A stretch of DNA of 64,000 nucleotides from Spirochaetae bacterium HGW-Spirochaetae-3 (GTDB lineage Bacteria; Spirochaetota; Spirochaetia; Treponematales; UBA12059), in the NCBI GenBank assembly GCA_002839315.1, contig PGXV01000002.1, forward strand, positions 62,001-126,000. The letters run 5' to 3'. Position numbers and translations under genes: made by a program. Below the pieces are notes generated by a model, which made no database searches, had not been told where the DNA came from, and saw only the letters and a program-made list of their open reading frames with translations. Below, one piece after another: positions 1 to 8,112 of this stretch (its first letter is position 1; each line of letters begins with the position of its first letter).

Positions 1-811
1 CGGCGACGATGGCTTCCGTCGTCGCGTCATCGGGCTTATTCGGGCCGAGTAGCGGTTCGATACGCCCGGGACAGGCCCGGACGGCGAGTATCAGGGGAAG
101 CGTGCACAGGCCTTCGCGCACGTCCTTTGCGACGGGCTTTCGCATCGCGCCTTGGCTCGATTCATAATCGAGGACGTCGTCCATTATTTGGAAGGCCATG
201 CCGGCGGCGTATCCCGCGCGGGTCAGGGCGGCGATATTCGATAGCGAGGCCTTGGTCTCTACGGCGCCCGCGCGGAGGGAGAGCGAGAACAGGGCGGCGG
301 TCTTGCCGGCTATCTTCCGCAGGTAATTCCGCTCGCTCCTCGGCCAGGCGCAACGCTCGAGATCCTGGTGGATCTCCTCGGAGCACAGCGCCCCGATGAG
401 CGCGGCTAGCAGCCTGGCGTTCTCCGGGCTCGAGCTGTCGGACGCGAGGCGGAAGCAGCGGGAAAACAGCCAGTCGCCCGCGAGCACGGCGTGCTTGGAT
501 CCGTATTCGGAGTGGACCGTCGACACGCCCCTCCTGGTATCGGATTCGTCTATCACGTCGTCGTGTATGAGCGTCGCGATATGGAGGAGCTCCACCGCCG
601 CGGCCAGGTCGGTCAGGTCCTTGGGACGCCTCCCGAAGCGACCCGCCATCAACAGGAACGCGGGCCTGAGCATCTTGCCTTTAGCGTCTATGAGGCGTTG
701 GATAGCGTCCGCGAGGGGGAAGCCGTCCGATCCGACGACCGTCTTCATCCGGTCGCGGACCGCGTCGAGCCTCTCGGACATTTCGGGTATACCGTTCCAG
801 AAATCTGTCAT
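1..811 (-). CDS. Polyprenyl diphosphate synthase (3' end beyond window)
   Basis: Trans-type isoprenyl diphosphate synthase that condenses isopentenyl diphosphate onto an allylic primer, probably making the long-chain side chain of a quinone or a related lipid. 270 codons are visible; the gene runs off the left edge, so the C-terminus is missing. The IPP-binding K-G-K-M-L-R-P segment lies at residues 44-50, the first aspartate-rich motif DDVID at 84-88 and the second DDVLD at 211-215, so both Mg-diphosphate sites are intact. It starts at ATG 811 with only a weak ribosome site, 100 bases after the NDH-2 gene on the same strand, and is probably co-transcribed with it. A quinone-reducing dehydrogenase next to a prenyl-chain synthase fits quinone supply, but chain length cannot be read from the sequence. 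Confidence 0.9.
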   Translation of the reverse strand, partial: MTDFWNGIPEMSERLDAVRDRMKTVVGSDGFPLADAIQRLIDAKGKMLRPAFLLMAGRFGRRPKDLTDLAAAVELLHIATLIHDDVIDESDTRRGVSTVHSEYGSKHAVLAGDWLFSRCFRLASDSSSPENARLLAALIGALCSEEIHQDLERCAWPRSERNYLRKIAGKTAALFSLSLRAGAVETKASLSNIAALTRAGYAAGMAFQIMDDVLDYESSQGAMRKPVAKDVREGLCTLPLILAVRACPGRIEPLLGPNKPDDATTEAIVA

Positions 812-911
812 CGTCGCTTGAGCTCGTCTTCCTGGTCTATTAGGGTCGGTCGGAAAATACCGCCGCGAGGCGCGTCATGCCCCCGCGGCGAAGCCAACTC
901 GTATCTAGTCT

Positions 912-2918
912 CTATTTCGTCGGATCGTCGGCGTAGAAATGCCACTTGCGGGCGAACTTCGTGCCGTTCCACCACTTCTTGAAGCAGGGGACGCTCCAGT
1001 AGTCCATGCCGAACGAGCGGCCGGCGCCGCCGAGCATCAGGATACCGGCGAACACGAACCATAGCTGGTCCCACGCGAACATTCCGGACAGCGTGAACAC
1101 GAGGCACATGCCGATGCTCGCCACCGCGGCCCACCAGGTAAAGAAGCCGCCGAACAACGCGAGACCGATAGCGATCTCCATCACGACTATCATCGTCTGG
1201 AACCCCTGGTACGGCAGGTAGGCGAAGATCCCGTCCATGAAGGTGGTCCGGAACCAGGTGCTCACCGCTCCGTTGAAGTTGAAGATCGGCAGGGTCAGGT
1301 CCCAGACCTTGCCGAACGCCCGCGCGGTCGTTTCGGCGACGGCCGCTGCGGTATCCGCGACGGCGCCGGAAGCTGCGGAGACGGCCTCGACGGCCGTTTC
1401 GGCGACGGCGCCGGACGCGGCGGTCACGACCTCGGCTACGGGTTCCGCGGAGGACCAATCGCCGGTCGCGCTGGCCGCGCTGACGGCCTCGGCTACCTGT
1501 ACGCCCTTCTGCACGACGCCCGAGCTGAACATCCAGCCGCTCTTGGAACCGGCGCTCCACGCGAGCCATCCCTCGCCGATCTTGTTAACGCCTTCCATGA
1601 CCCACATGAGGCCGAGCCACATACGAAGCAGGAGGGGCCAATATCCGCGGACCTTCCAGGTCGCGAAGCCGCCGATGAACGAGCGCCTGTTCTGGATATC
1701 GAGGAATTCGTGCTTGACGTACTCCCAGACCTGGTTCAGGCCGGCGATGTTGAGGAGGTACCACATGTTTATCATGTGCTTCATCGCCATCGCTATGAAG
1801 CCGTGGCTCTTCATGCCGCCGGCGTTGGCTACGCCGAAGCGCCCGCCGAGCGATACCATGAAGCCGTGGAAGTTGGACTTGAACTGGTGCCGCTCCGTCG
1901 CGCCCTCGATATCGGCGATGATGTTCTTGGCGGCGACCTCGGCGGTCTGGTGGGCGCCCTCGACGATCTGCGGGACCGGCTTGCCGTTCTCCAGGAAGAA
2001 GGCGTTATCGCCGACCACGTACGCGTACGGATAGTCGACGCTCCTCATCTCGGCGTCGACCTGCAGGCGACCGCGGCCGCGCTCTCCCTTGGTCAGCTCG
2101 AGGCCCGCGGCGAAGGAGCTGCCCTTGACGCCGCAGGTCCATACGAAGGTATCGGTCTCGATGACCGAACCGTCCTTGCAGAGCACCTTGCCCGGTTCCG
2201 CGCCGATGATAGACGCGTTGAGAATCACCTCGCAACCCATCTTGGCCAGGTATTTCTCGGCGCGGACGCGGAGCGGCTCCTCGAGGATCGGGAGGATCGA
2301 CGGTAGCGCCTCGATATTGACGACGCGTGTCTCGGCGCGGTCGATATAGTGCTTCCGGCACATCGCGTCGCGATACTCGAGCAGCTCGCCGATGAGTTCC
2401 ATGCCGGTAAAGCCGGCGCCGGCGACGACGAACGTGAGTATGCGCCTGCGGACGGCGGGATCGGTTTCCTCCGCCGCCCGGGTAAAGGCATCCTCTACAT
2501 GGTGCCGAACCTTCATGGCGTCTTCGAACGACCAGAGGCTGAACGAATTTTCCTTGACGCCGGGTATGTTGAAATACTCGGGCTCGGCTCCGGCGCCTAC
2601 GACGATATAATCGAATTCGTAGGAGCCAGCCTTTCCGACGGCCTTCTTACCCTTGAAATCGACGGATTGGATCTCGTCGAGAACCACGTCGATATTCTTG
2701 GCTCCGAATATTTTACGGAAATTCACCTGGACGGACTCTGGCTCCGTCCTCCATCCGGCGACTTCATGCAACTCGGTCATGAGCGTATGAAACGGCTTCT
2801 TATCGACCAAGGTTATCTGAACGCTATCATCCTTGCGGAAACGCTTCTCAAGGATCTTCCCCGCCCAGACGCCGCCGTAACCGCCTCCGAGAATGAGAAT
2901 CTTCTTTGTGTCGGCCAT
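912..2918 (-). CDS. NDH-2 type NADH dehydrogenase fused to a DoxX-like membrane domain
   Basis: Single-subunit FAD NADH:quinone oxidoreductase on the inner face of the membrane. The FAD-binding GGGYGG is at residues 11-16 and the second Rossmann motif (VVAGAGFTG) at about 164-172. After the NDH-2 core (to about residue 410) comes a C-terminal extension of 250 residues: a hydrophobic segment near 426-446, an Ala/Val-rich repetitive linker at 474-533 with repeats of the form V-x-A-A-S-G-A-V-A-x-T-A, then three more membrane segments (about 573-632) that resemble the DoxX four-helix family. At 668 residues it is much longer than a plain NDH-2 (about 400-450). The start is ATG 2918, which has AAGGAG six bases upstream; a GTG two codons earlier overlaps that spacing and is less likely. 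Fusion to DoxX is read from sequence pattern only; the function of that half is unknown. Confidence 0.88.
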   Translation of the reverse strand: MADTKKILILGGGYGGVWAGKILEKRFRKDDSVQITLVDKKPFHTLMTELHEVAGWRTEPESVQVNFRKIFGAKNIDVVLDEIQSVDFKGKKAVGKAGSYEFDYIVVGAGAEPEYFNIPGVKENSFSLWSFEDAMKVRHHVEDAFTRAAEETDPAVRRRILTFVVAGAGFTGMELIGELLEYRDAMCRKHYIDRAETRVVNIEALPSILPILEEPLRVRAEKYLAKMGCEVILNASIIGAEPGKVLCKDGSVIETDTFVWTCGVKGSSFAAGLELTKGERGRGRLQVDAEMRSVDYPYAYVVGDNAFFLENGKPVPQIVEGAHQTAEVAAKNIIADIEGATERHQFKSNFHGFMVSLGGRFGVANAGGMKSHGFIAMAMKHMINMWYLLNIAGLNQVWEYVKHEFLDIQNRRSFIGGFATWKVRGYWPLLLRMWLGLMWVMEGVNKIGEGWLAWSAGSKSGWMFSSGVVQKGVQVAEAVSAASATGDWSSAEPVAEVVTAASGAVAETAVEAVSAASGAVADTAAAVAETTARAFGKVWDLTLPIFNFNGAVSTWFRTTFMDGIFAYLPYQGFQTMIVVMEIAIGLALFGGFFTWWAAVASIGMCLVFTLSGMFAWDQLWFVFAGILMLGGAGRSFGMDYWSVPCFKKWWNGTKFARKWHFYADDPTK

Positions 2919-2981
2919 GTGCACTCCTTGCGCCGTATGTCATTCGATATCGAGAACGAAAGTGAGAATTTTGGATATTCG

Positions 2982-3010
2982 ATTCTCCTATTTGGCAAGG
3001 AGAGAGTCAA
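2982..3010 (-). promoter_or_regulatory. Candidate sigma-70 promoter for the NDH-2/DoxX gene
   Basis: On the minus strand TTGACT (3010-3005) and GAGAAT (2987-2982) are separated by 17 bases, in an AT-rich stretch between two divergent genes. The transcript would carry a leader of roughly 55 bases with AAGGAG before ATG 2918. Confidence 0.4.
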
Positions 3011-3087
3011 GAGGACACTTACTATATATATACAAAACTATCATATAATCCAGCGGAAAAGTCGCTTTTTCCTGGAAGCCCTCTGGC

Positions 3088-3116
3088 TTGACCCGAGACT
3101 GAAGGACTATTACATT
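3088..3116 (+). promoter_or_regulatory. Candidate sigma-70 promoter for the NifU-like gene
   Basis: TTGACC at 3088-3093 and TACATT at 3111-3116 with a 17-base spacer. The predicted start site falls about 11 bases before ATG 3134, so the leader would hold little more than the GAGGAG ribosome site at 3123-3128. Confidence 0.45.
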
Positions 3117-3133
3117 ATCGGCGAGGAGCATCA

Positions 3134-3361
3134 ATGGCAGACCTAGAGAGCATCAAGAAGGCGATAGAGGACGTACGGCCGTCGTTACAGGCCGACGGAG
3201 GGGATATCGAGCTTATCTCGGTTTCGGAAGAAGGCAAGGTCACCGTCAGGCTCAAGGGAGCATGCGGATCGTGCCCGATGGCCGTCATGACGCTCAAGCA
3301 GGGCGTAGAGGCGTATCTCAAAAAAGTAGTACCCGAGGTCACCGAAGTGGTCCAGGGTTGA
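3134..3361 (+). CDS. NifU-like C-terminal domain protein (Fe-S scaffold)
   Basis: A 75-residue stand-alone NifU C-terminal domain, a scaffold that holds a labile Fe-S cluster for transfer to apo-proteins. The conserved C-G-S-C is at residues 44-47 and the family's L-Q-x-D-G-G-D stretch at about 18-24. GAGGAG seven bases before the ATG supports the start. It is monocistronic and divergent from the NDH-2 gene. The window encodes many Fe-S proteins (the hydrogenase subunits), which are plausible but unproven clients. Confidence 0.92.
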   Translation: MADLESIKKAIEDVRPSLQADGGDIELISVSEEGKVTVRLKGACGSCPMAVMTLKQGVEAYLKKVVPEVTEVVQG

Positions 3362-3368
3362 CGCTATG

Positions 3369-3401
3369 GCGGAGGAAGCCATGGAACGAGGCTCCCTCCG
3401 C
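3369..3401. terminator. Inverted repeat between convergent genes
   Basis: A 12-base stem (3369-3380 against 3390-3401, one imperfect pair) with a 9-base loop lies between the stop of the NifU-like gene and the stop of the small minus-strand ORF. Neither side has a clear T-run, so it is only a possible bidirectional terminator. Confidence 0.4.
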
Positions 3402-3410
3402 TAAATAGGC

Positions 3411-3566
3411 TCAGCGCACCCCGTCATCGCACGCTTCGTCTTCCTTGTCGTTACGCATCGCCTCCGCGGTATGCGGCTTATCGCAAGGATTCAAGTCTTC
3501 CTTACCGTCAGCCGTCGCTTCAATCCGCCCGCCCGCCGTGTTCCTCTCGTCCGCTTTCATAGCCAT
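3411..3566 (-). CDS. Small acidic hypothetical protein (51 residues)
   Basis: An ORF of 51 codons, rich in Asp, Glu, Lys and Asn with two cysteines and no hydrophobic segment, so a soluble or disordered protein. The start at ATG 3566 is chosen because AAGGAGG lies five bases upstream; longer in-frame versions lack a ribosome site. It lies 64 bases downstream of cheB on the same strand, after an AT-rich gap, and could be read through from cheRB or have its own promoter there. I recognise no family. Confidence 0.5.
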   Translation of the reverse strand: MAMKADERNTAGGRIEATADGKEDLNPCDKPHTAEAMRNDKEDEACDDGVR

Positions 3567-3630
3567 ATCGGCCTCCTTATATATTACAAATAATATAATG
3601 GTTTGAAGGCCGGACGACAAATAGCCGCGG

Positions 3631-4758
3631 CTACCTCCGCTCCATGGCCAACTCAGATATACGCTCGGCCATGCGACCGAGCGGCACCTGCTCCATGACA
3701 TTACCCATCTCATGCGCCACTTTGGGCATGCCGTAGACGACGCTCGTGGCCTCGTCCTGGCCGAGCGTGATGCCGCCCTCGCGGTACACAGAGCCTATCT
3801 CCTTGGCTCCGTCCTTGCCCATGCCCGTCATGATCACGGCGAGCGCCTTATTACCGTATTCCCTGGCTACGCTACGGAAAAGCACGTCGGCGCTCGGCCG
3901 GTGCCCGTTCTCGGCAGGGTCCTGATTGACGTGAACGATGCCGGCGAGCGAACGTCGCTCCACTACGACGTGCCAGTCGCCGGGGGCGATCAACACGCGG
4001 CCCGGCTTCAGGATATCGCCTTCGGCCGCCTCCTTCACCTCCAGCGGGCAGATCCTGTCGAGGCTCGCCGCGAATTCTTCGGTAAAGCCGGCGGGCATGT
4101 GCTGGACGACGACGACGGGCCGCCCGAGGTCGGGAGCTATCCGGGCGAACACCTCGCGAAGCGCATTGGGCCCGCCGGTCGAAATGCCGATGGCGATGAC
4201 CTCGGTAGTGCCGGGAGCCCTAAGCGGCTTGGGCGGGGCCGGCCTGGGTTCAGGCGCCCTCAGGAGGCGGGCCTCGCCGGGAACCGAGTCGAACATACGC
4301 TCCGGCGCATCGAAATCGTAGCGCGGCGGCTCCTTGCCCTTCACGCGCTGGTACTGGGCTCCGTACGCGACGAGCATGCGCGACAGCTCTCCGGCCACCG
4401 TATGGATATCGGACGAGACCGAACCGGAAGGCTTGGTAATGAAGTCGGAAGCGCCGAGGGAGAGCGCCTCCATCGTCACCTGGGCGCCGCTCTTGGCTAC
4501 GCTCGACAGGATAACGACCGGGATTTCTATGCCGAGGCGCTTGCGCTCCTTCAAGAACTCGATGCCGTTCATCTCGGGCATCTCTATGTCGAGCACGATG
4601 ACGTCGGGATGGCACTTGGGAATCTTCTGCAGCGCGAAGACTCCGTTCATGGCCTTGTCCGCGGTGCGCAACCCGGGAGTGGAATCGATGATCCTGGAAA
4701 TGAGATTCCTCATCAGGGCCGAATCGTCGACCACAAGGACTGAAATAGGCTCGGGCAC
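3631..4758 (-). CDS. cheB: Chemotaxis protein-glutamate methylesterase CheB
   Basis: Response regulator that removes methyl groups from (and deamidates) receptor glutamates during chemotactic adaptation. The N-terminal receiver domain has D11, D12 and phospho-acceptor D57, with K109 of the usual K-P pair. A Pro-rich linker (about 160-183) leads to the esterase domain with the catalytic triad S193 (G-I-S-T-G-G), H220 (V-Q-H-M-P) and D316 (G-M-G-K-D-G). At 375 residues it is full length. It begins at GTG 4758 with GGAGGAA upstream, 18 bases after cheR, so the two opposing adaptation enzymes are made from one transcript. Confidence 0.97.
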   Translation of the reverse strand: MPEPISVLVVDDSALMRNLISRIIDSTPGLRTADKAMNGVFALQKIPKCHPDVIVLDIEMPEMNGIEFLKERKRLGIEIPVVILSSVAKSGAQVTMEALSLGASDFITKPSGSVSSDIHTVAGELSRMLVAYGAQYQRVKGKEPPRYDFDAPERMFDSVPGEARLLRAPEPRPAPPKPLRAPGTTEVIAIGISTGGPNALREVFARIAPDLGRPVVVVQHMPAGFTEEFAASLDRICPLEVKEAAEGDILKPGRVLIAPGDWHVVVERRSLAGIVHVNQDPAENGHRPSADVLFRSVAREYGNKALAVIMTGMGKDGAKEIGSVYREGGITLGQDEATSVVYGMPKVAHEMGNVMEQVPLGRMAERISELAMERR

Positions 4759-4776
4759 GTCGTTCCTCCGCGTCCT

Positions 4777-5586
4777 TTATATTGATTTCTTGTAAAAACA
4801 AGCCCAGTCGGTCTTTACGAATTCGAATTTCGTATTCATTCCGAATAACGACTCCGAATGACCGATGAACAAGTAAGACTTCGGGGCCATCGCGTCCCAG
4901 AACCGCTCGATCGCCGCTTTCTGGGCGGCTTCGTCGAAATAGATCAGCACGTTGCGGCAGAATACCACATCCAGGTTTCTCTGTCCCGAATCGTTCTTGA
5001 GATTATGGTAATCGAAGCGGATGGTCTTCTTGATATCGTCCTTGATCTGATACCCGTTGGGACGCTTCTCGAAGTACTTGGCCAGATACCCCTCCGGAAT
5101 GCCCTGGATGCGCATATCCGGATAAAAGCCCTCCTTGCCTACCATCAAGGACTTGAGGCTAATGTCGCTCGCCGTGATCTCCGCGTTCCATCCGGGCGAG
5201 AGCAATTCCCTGAGGAGCATCGCTATCGTGTACGGCTCCTCGCCGGTGGAGCAACCGGCGCTCCATACGCGCACCTTACGCTCGGCTTGGCGGAGCTTGG
5301 AGAGCTCCGGCAGGACGAAGTGCTGCAAAGCGTCGAAATGCGCCTGATTGCGGAAGAATCTGGTCAGGTTAGTCGTCACCGAATCCAGCAGGACCTTGAG
5401 CTCTTCCTTGTCCTTGATAAGGATGGCGTAGTATTCCTGCGGAGTCTGAAGCTTCTGATCCCTGAGCCGCTCCCGGAGTCGGCTCTCGAGGATCGATCGG
5501 TTCGTCGCGGAGAAATGTATGCCGCTCTCATCGTATATAAGCTTGCGGTAGAGTTCAAAATCGGAATCCGCCAGAAAATCAGCCAT
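4777..5586 (-). CDS. cheR: Chemotaxis receptor methyltransferase CheR
   Basis: SAM-dependent enzyme that methylates glutamates on methyl-accepting chemotaxis receptors. At 269 residues it has the all-alpha N-terminal domain, the family's T-N-L-T-R-F-F-R segment, and the SAM-binding W-S-A-G-C-S-T-G-E-E-P-Y loop at about 108-119. The C-terminal C-R-N-V-L-I-Y-F motif is also present. It is the first gene of the cheR-cheB unit, with a G-rich ribosome site (GGAGAGGCGG) upstream. No receptor, cheA or cheW gene lies in the window, so these enzymes serve a chemotaxis system encoded elsewhere. Confidence 0.97.
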   Translation of the reverse strand: MADFLADSDFELYRKLIYDESGIHFSATNRSILESRLRERLRDQKLQTPQEYYAILIKDKEELKVLLDSVTTNLTRFFRNQAHFDALQHFVLPELSKLRQAERKVRVWSAGCSTGEEPYTIAMLLRELLSPGWNAEITASDISLKSLMVGKEGFYPDMRIQGIPEGYLAKYFEKRPNGYQIKDDIKKTIRFDYHNLKNDSGQRNLDVVFCRNVLIYFDEAAQKAAIERFWDAMAPKSYLFIGHSESLFGMNTKFEFVKTDWACFYKKSI

Positions 5587-5642
5587 CGAGCCGCCTCTCC
5601 ACGAGAAATTCAGGGCGCTAGCGCGCTACTTCAGCCTGTCGA

Positions 5643-5672
5643 AGTCTAGTGCCCCGAATTCTGGACTGTCAA
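5643..5672 (-). promoter_or_regulatory. Candidate sigma-70 promoter for cheR-cheB
   Basis: On the minus strand a perfect TTGACA (5672-5667) is followed after 18 bases by TAGACT (5648-5643). The start site would be about 50 bases ahead of the cheR ATG. Confidence 0.55.
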
Positions 5673-5683
5673 TAGAAGCGGCG

Positions 5684-5707
5684 CGTCGCGCCAGGCGCGG
5701 CGCGACG
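5684..5707. promoter_or_regulatory. GC-rich inverted repeat in the cheR/ctpA divergent region
   Basis: CGTCGCGCC and its exact complement GGCGCGACG flank a 6-base loop. It sits between the divergent cheR and protease promoters, five bases before the protease -35 box. It could be an operator or a transcript hairpin; nothing in the sequence decides which. Confidence 0.35.
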
Positions 5708-5711
5708 ATAG

Positions 5712-5740
5712 TTGACTGCGAGGCCGCCAATGAGGATAGT
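5712..5740 (+). promoter_or_regulatory. Candidate promoter for the processing protease, abutting its ATG
   Basis: TTGACT (5712-5717), a 17-base spacer and GATAGT (5735-5740). The -10 ends six bases before ATG 5747, which would put the transcript start at the start codon. A weak GAGGAT ribosome-site-like sequence overlaps the -10, so a more distant promoter with a normal leader is the alternative. Confidence 0.35.
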
Positions 5741-5746
5741 AAAGAT

Positions 5747-7252
5747 ATGAAGAATTCCAATGATCGCGGGCGCGACCGCGCCGCATGGAGCGTCATAGCC
5801 GTTGTAGCCATATTCTGCTCGGCGCTGTCGTTCAGCGCCCCTCTGGCGTACGGACAGGACGCCAAGGCAGAAAGCCAGCGCTACTTCTCGATATTCCAGA
5901 GCGCCTTTAACTTCATCCTCGATAATTACGTCGACGAGGTCGATCCCGGCGTCCTGTACGAAGGCGCGATGCAAGGCATGTTCGATTCGCTCGGGGACCC
6001 GTATTCCACGTTCCTCACCGAGGCGATGATGAGCGACCTGAGCGATACGACCACCGGCAGGTTCGGCGGCATAGGACTCTATATATCCAAGCCGCTCCCC
6101 GATCCGAAACGCCCCGAGCAGCGGCTCTACGTCGAGATCGTGTCGCCTATCGAGGACACCCCCGGCTGGCGAGCCGGGATCATGCCCGGCGACCAGATCA
6201 CCCATATAGACGGCGAACCGACCGAGCCTCTCTCCATGGACGAGGTTCTCAAGCGCCTGCGCGGAGAGCCGAATTCCAACGTGACGATAACCATTCTACG
6301 CGGCGCGGGGCTGGTCTTCGACGAGACGGTCAAACGCGCCCTGATAGAAGTACCGACGGTAAAGCGCGCGATGCTTCCCGACAAGGTAGGGTACCTCCGG
6401 ATAATCGAATTTACCCCGCAGACTCTGCCCCGCGTCCGGGAGGCCCTCGACTGGTTCGGGGCGCAGGATTACCGTTCGCTCGTAGTCGACCTTCGGAACA
6501 ACCCCGGCGGGCTCCTTCAGTCGGTCATCCAGATAGCCGATCTCTTCCTGGAAAAAGGAATCATCGTATCGACGAAATCCCGCAATCGCTACGAGAACGC
6601 GGTATACCAGGCCAAGCCCGACCTGGTAGTGCCGACCGACATGCGCGTAGTCGTGCTGATAAACAAGGGATCCGCGAGCGCGTCGGAGATACTGGCGGGG
6701 GCGCTGAAGGACCAGAAGCGAGCGTACCTCGTCGGCGAGAACACGTACGGCAAGGGATCGGTCCAGCAGGTATTGCCGCTCGGAGACACCGGTTTCAAGC
6801 TGACCATGTCAAGGTACTATACGCCCAGCGACGCGAATATCGACAAGATAGGCATAGCGCCCGATTTCGAGGTCAAGGAACCGATGCTCACGCCGGAGCA
6901 GGAGGCGTCTCTGTCGAGCCTCATCGAGCGCGACGTCTTCGCCGCCTTCGCCGCAGCCAATCCCAACGCGTCGCCCCAGCAGATCGAGCGGTACGTCGAG
7001 GGACTGAGGGAGGCCGGATCGACCGTATCGGAGCGGGTGCTGAAGAAGCTCATCAGGAACCAGCTGGAGCGCACGTCGATAAGCCCGATCTACGATCTCG
7101 ACTACGACCTGCAGCTGAATGCGGCCCTCAAGACGATCGCCGACAAGAGCTTCCCGACGCTCGTCTCGGAGGCGCCCTCCGTAAAGGACCTGCAGACCGG
7201 GGCCGCCGCCTCGGCCATGACCGCTACCGCCTCGGCCGGCTCCGGTAACTAG
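5747..7252 (+). CDS. C-terminal processing protease (S41 family, CtpA/Prc type)
   Basis: Envelope serine protease that trims exposed C-termini of other proteins. It has a signal peptide or membrane anchor (hydrophobic at about 13-36), a PDZ domain (about 105-190), and the S41 catalytic core with nucleophile S311 in the G-S-A-S-A-S-E run and general base K336 in Y-G-K-G, 25 residues apart as in characterised CtpB enzymes. The C-terminus from about 460 is Ala/Ser-rich. The length of 501 residues is normal. The rsmE start codon follows eight bases after its stop, so it heads a ctp-rsmE-glycosyltransferase transcript. Confidence 0.95.
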   Translation: MKNSNDRGRDRAAWSVIAVVAIFCSALSFSAPLAYGQDAKAESQRYFSIFQSAFNFILDNYVDEVDPGVLYEGAMQGMFDSLGDPYSTFLTEAMMSDLSDTTTGRFGGIGLYISKPLPDPKRPEQRLYVEIVSPIEDTPGWRAGIMPGDQITHIDGEPTEPLSMDEVLKRLRGEPNSNVTITILRGAGLVFDETVKRALIEVPTVKRAMLPDKVGYLRIIEFTPQTLPRVREALDWFGAQDYRSLVVDLRNNPGGLLQSVIQIADLFLEKGIIVSTKSRNRYENAVYQAKPDLVVPTDMRVVVLINKGSASASEILAGALKDQKRAYLVGENTYGKGSVQQVLPLGDTGFKLTMSRYYTPSDANIDKIGIAPDFEVKEPMLTPEQEASLSSLIERDVFAAFAAANPNASPQQIERYVEGLREAGSTVSERVLKKLIRNQLERTSISPIYDLDYDLQLNAALKTIADKSFPTLVSEAPSVKDLQTGAAASAMTATASAGSGN

Positions 7253-7260
7253 TCGCCGCA

Positions 7261-8112
7261 GTGAGGCAATTCGTCCTGCCCGCCACGTGGGAAGGCGGTC
7301 CGACCTGCGAGATACGCGGCCGCGAGGCGCGGCGCCTCGGCGTCGTCCTCCGGCTCGTACCCGGGGATTCGTTCCCCGCTATCGGGCCGGACGGGTCGCT
7401 ATACGATTGTTCGATCAAGACGATGAGCCGGGACAGCATAGACTTATCGGTAACGAAGGCGGACGCCGTAAACGGATCGGATTACAAGCCGGACGTGCGG
7501 GCCGGACACGCAACGCGGGGAATTCCCGCGGGGGAAGCATCTACCGGCACGACGTTGCCGCGCACGACGTTGCCGCGCACGACTCTCGCCATAGGGCTCC
7601 TCAAGGGCTCCAAGATGGACGACGTGGCGCGCGCGGCTACCGAAGCGGGCGTCTCCTCCATACTGCCGCTGATCACCTCCAGATCCGTACCGATGGAACA
7701 CGCGGCCGGCAGGATAGAGCGCCTGCGAAGGGTCGTCTCCGAGGCGCTCGGCCAATCGGGGTCGTCGACGCCGACCAGGCTCGCCGAGCCTATGACTATC
7801 CGCGACTTGTGCGCAGGGCTACCTCCAGAACCGGGACGGCGGCTCGGACTATTCTTCCATGAAGCTCCCCTTGCGCAGTCGTCTATCCATCGCTATTGTA
7901 CCATCGTACCGGACGAGATCGTCGCGTGCGTCGGTCCCGAGGGGGGATTCGACGATGACGAGGTCCGAGCCCTCACCGAGGGCGGATTCATGCCCGGATG
8001 GTTGGGCCCGACGGTTCTGCGCGCCGAAACGGCCGCCGTTTTCGCCATCGCGTCCATCCGTATCGTCTGTCTGGAGCGTTCCTCATGGTCAATGACCGCG
8101 TACGAAGAATAA
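7261..8112 (+). CDS. rsmE: 16S rRNA (uracil1498-N3)-methyltransferase RsmE
   Basis: SPOUT-fold enzyme that methylates U1498 of 16S rRNA with SAM. The N-terminal PUA-like domain (1-70) and the C-terminal knot are both present, the latter with the G-P-E-G-G-F SAM-binding loop at 225-230 and an L-R-A-E-T-A motif near 260. Between the domains a linker of about 30 residues contains a short tandem repeat, T-T-L-P-R twice plus T-T-L, encoded by an exact 15-base repeat; such a linker is not usual in RsmE. It starts at GTG 7261 without an obvious ribosome site and is probably translated by coupling from the protease gene. Confidence 0.94.
   Translation: MRQFVLPATWEGGPTCEIRGREARRLGVVLRLVPGDSFPAIGPDGSLYDCSIKTMSRDSIDLSVTKADAVNGSDYKPDVRAGHATRGIPAGEASTGTTLPRTTLPRTTLAIGLLKGSKMDDVARAATEAGVSSILPLITSRSVPMEHAAGRIERLRRVVSEALGQSGSSTPTRLAEPMTIRDLCAGLPPEPGRRLGLFFHEAPLAQSSIHRYCTIVPDEIVACVGPEGGFDDDEVRALTEGGFMPGWLGPTVLRAETAAVFAIASIRIVCLERSSWSMTAYEE
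7549..7583 (+). repeat. 15-base tandem repeat inside rsmE
   Basis: The unit ACGACGTTGCCGCGC occurs twice without a mismatch (7549-7563 and 7564-7578) and continues for five bases. It keeps the frame and encodes T-T-L-P-R repeats in the interdomain linker. An inverted repeat, CGCGGG-GAATT-CCCGCG, lies just upstream near 7514-7530. Confidence 0.85.

Noticed and set aside
7998-8084. Earlier start of the WecG-type glycosyltransferase
   Set aside because: The 29 extra codons lie within rsmE and are Arg-rich; ATG 8085 has its own GGAG.
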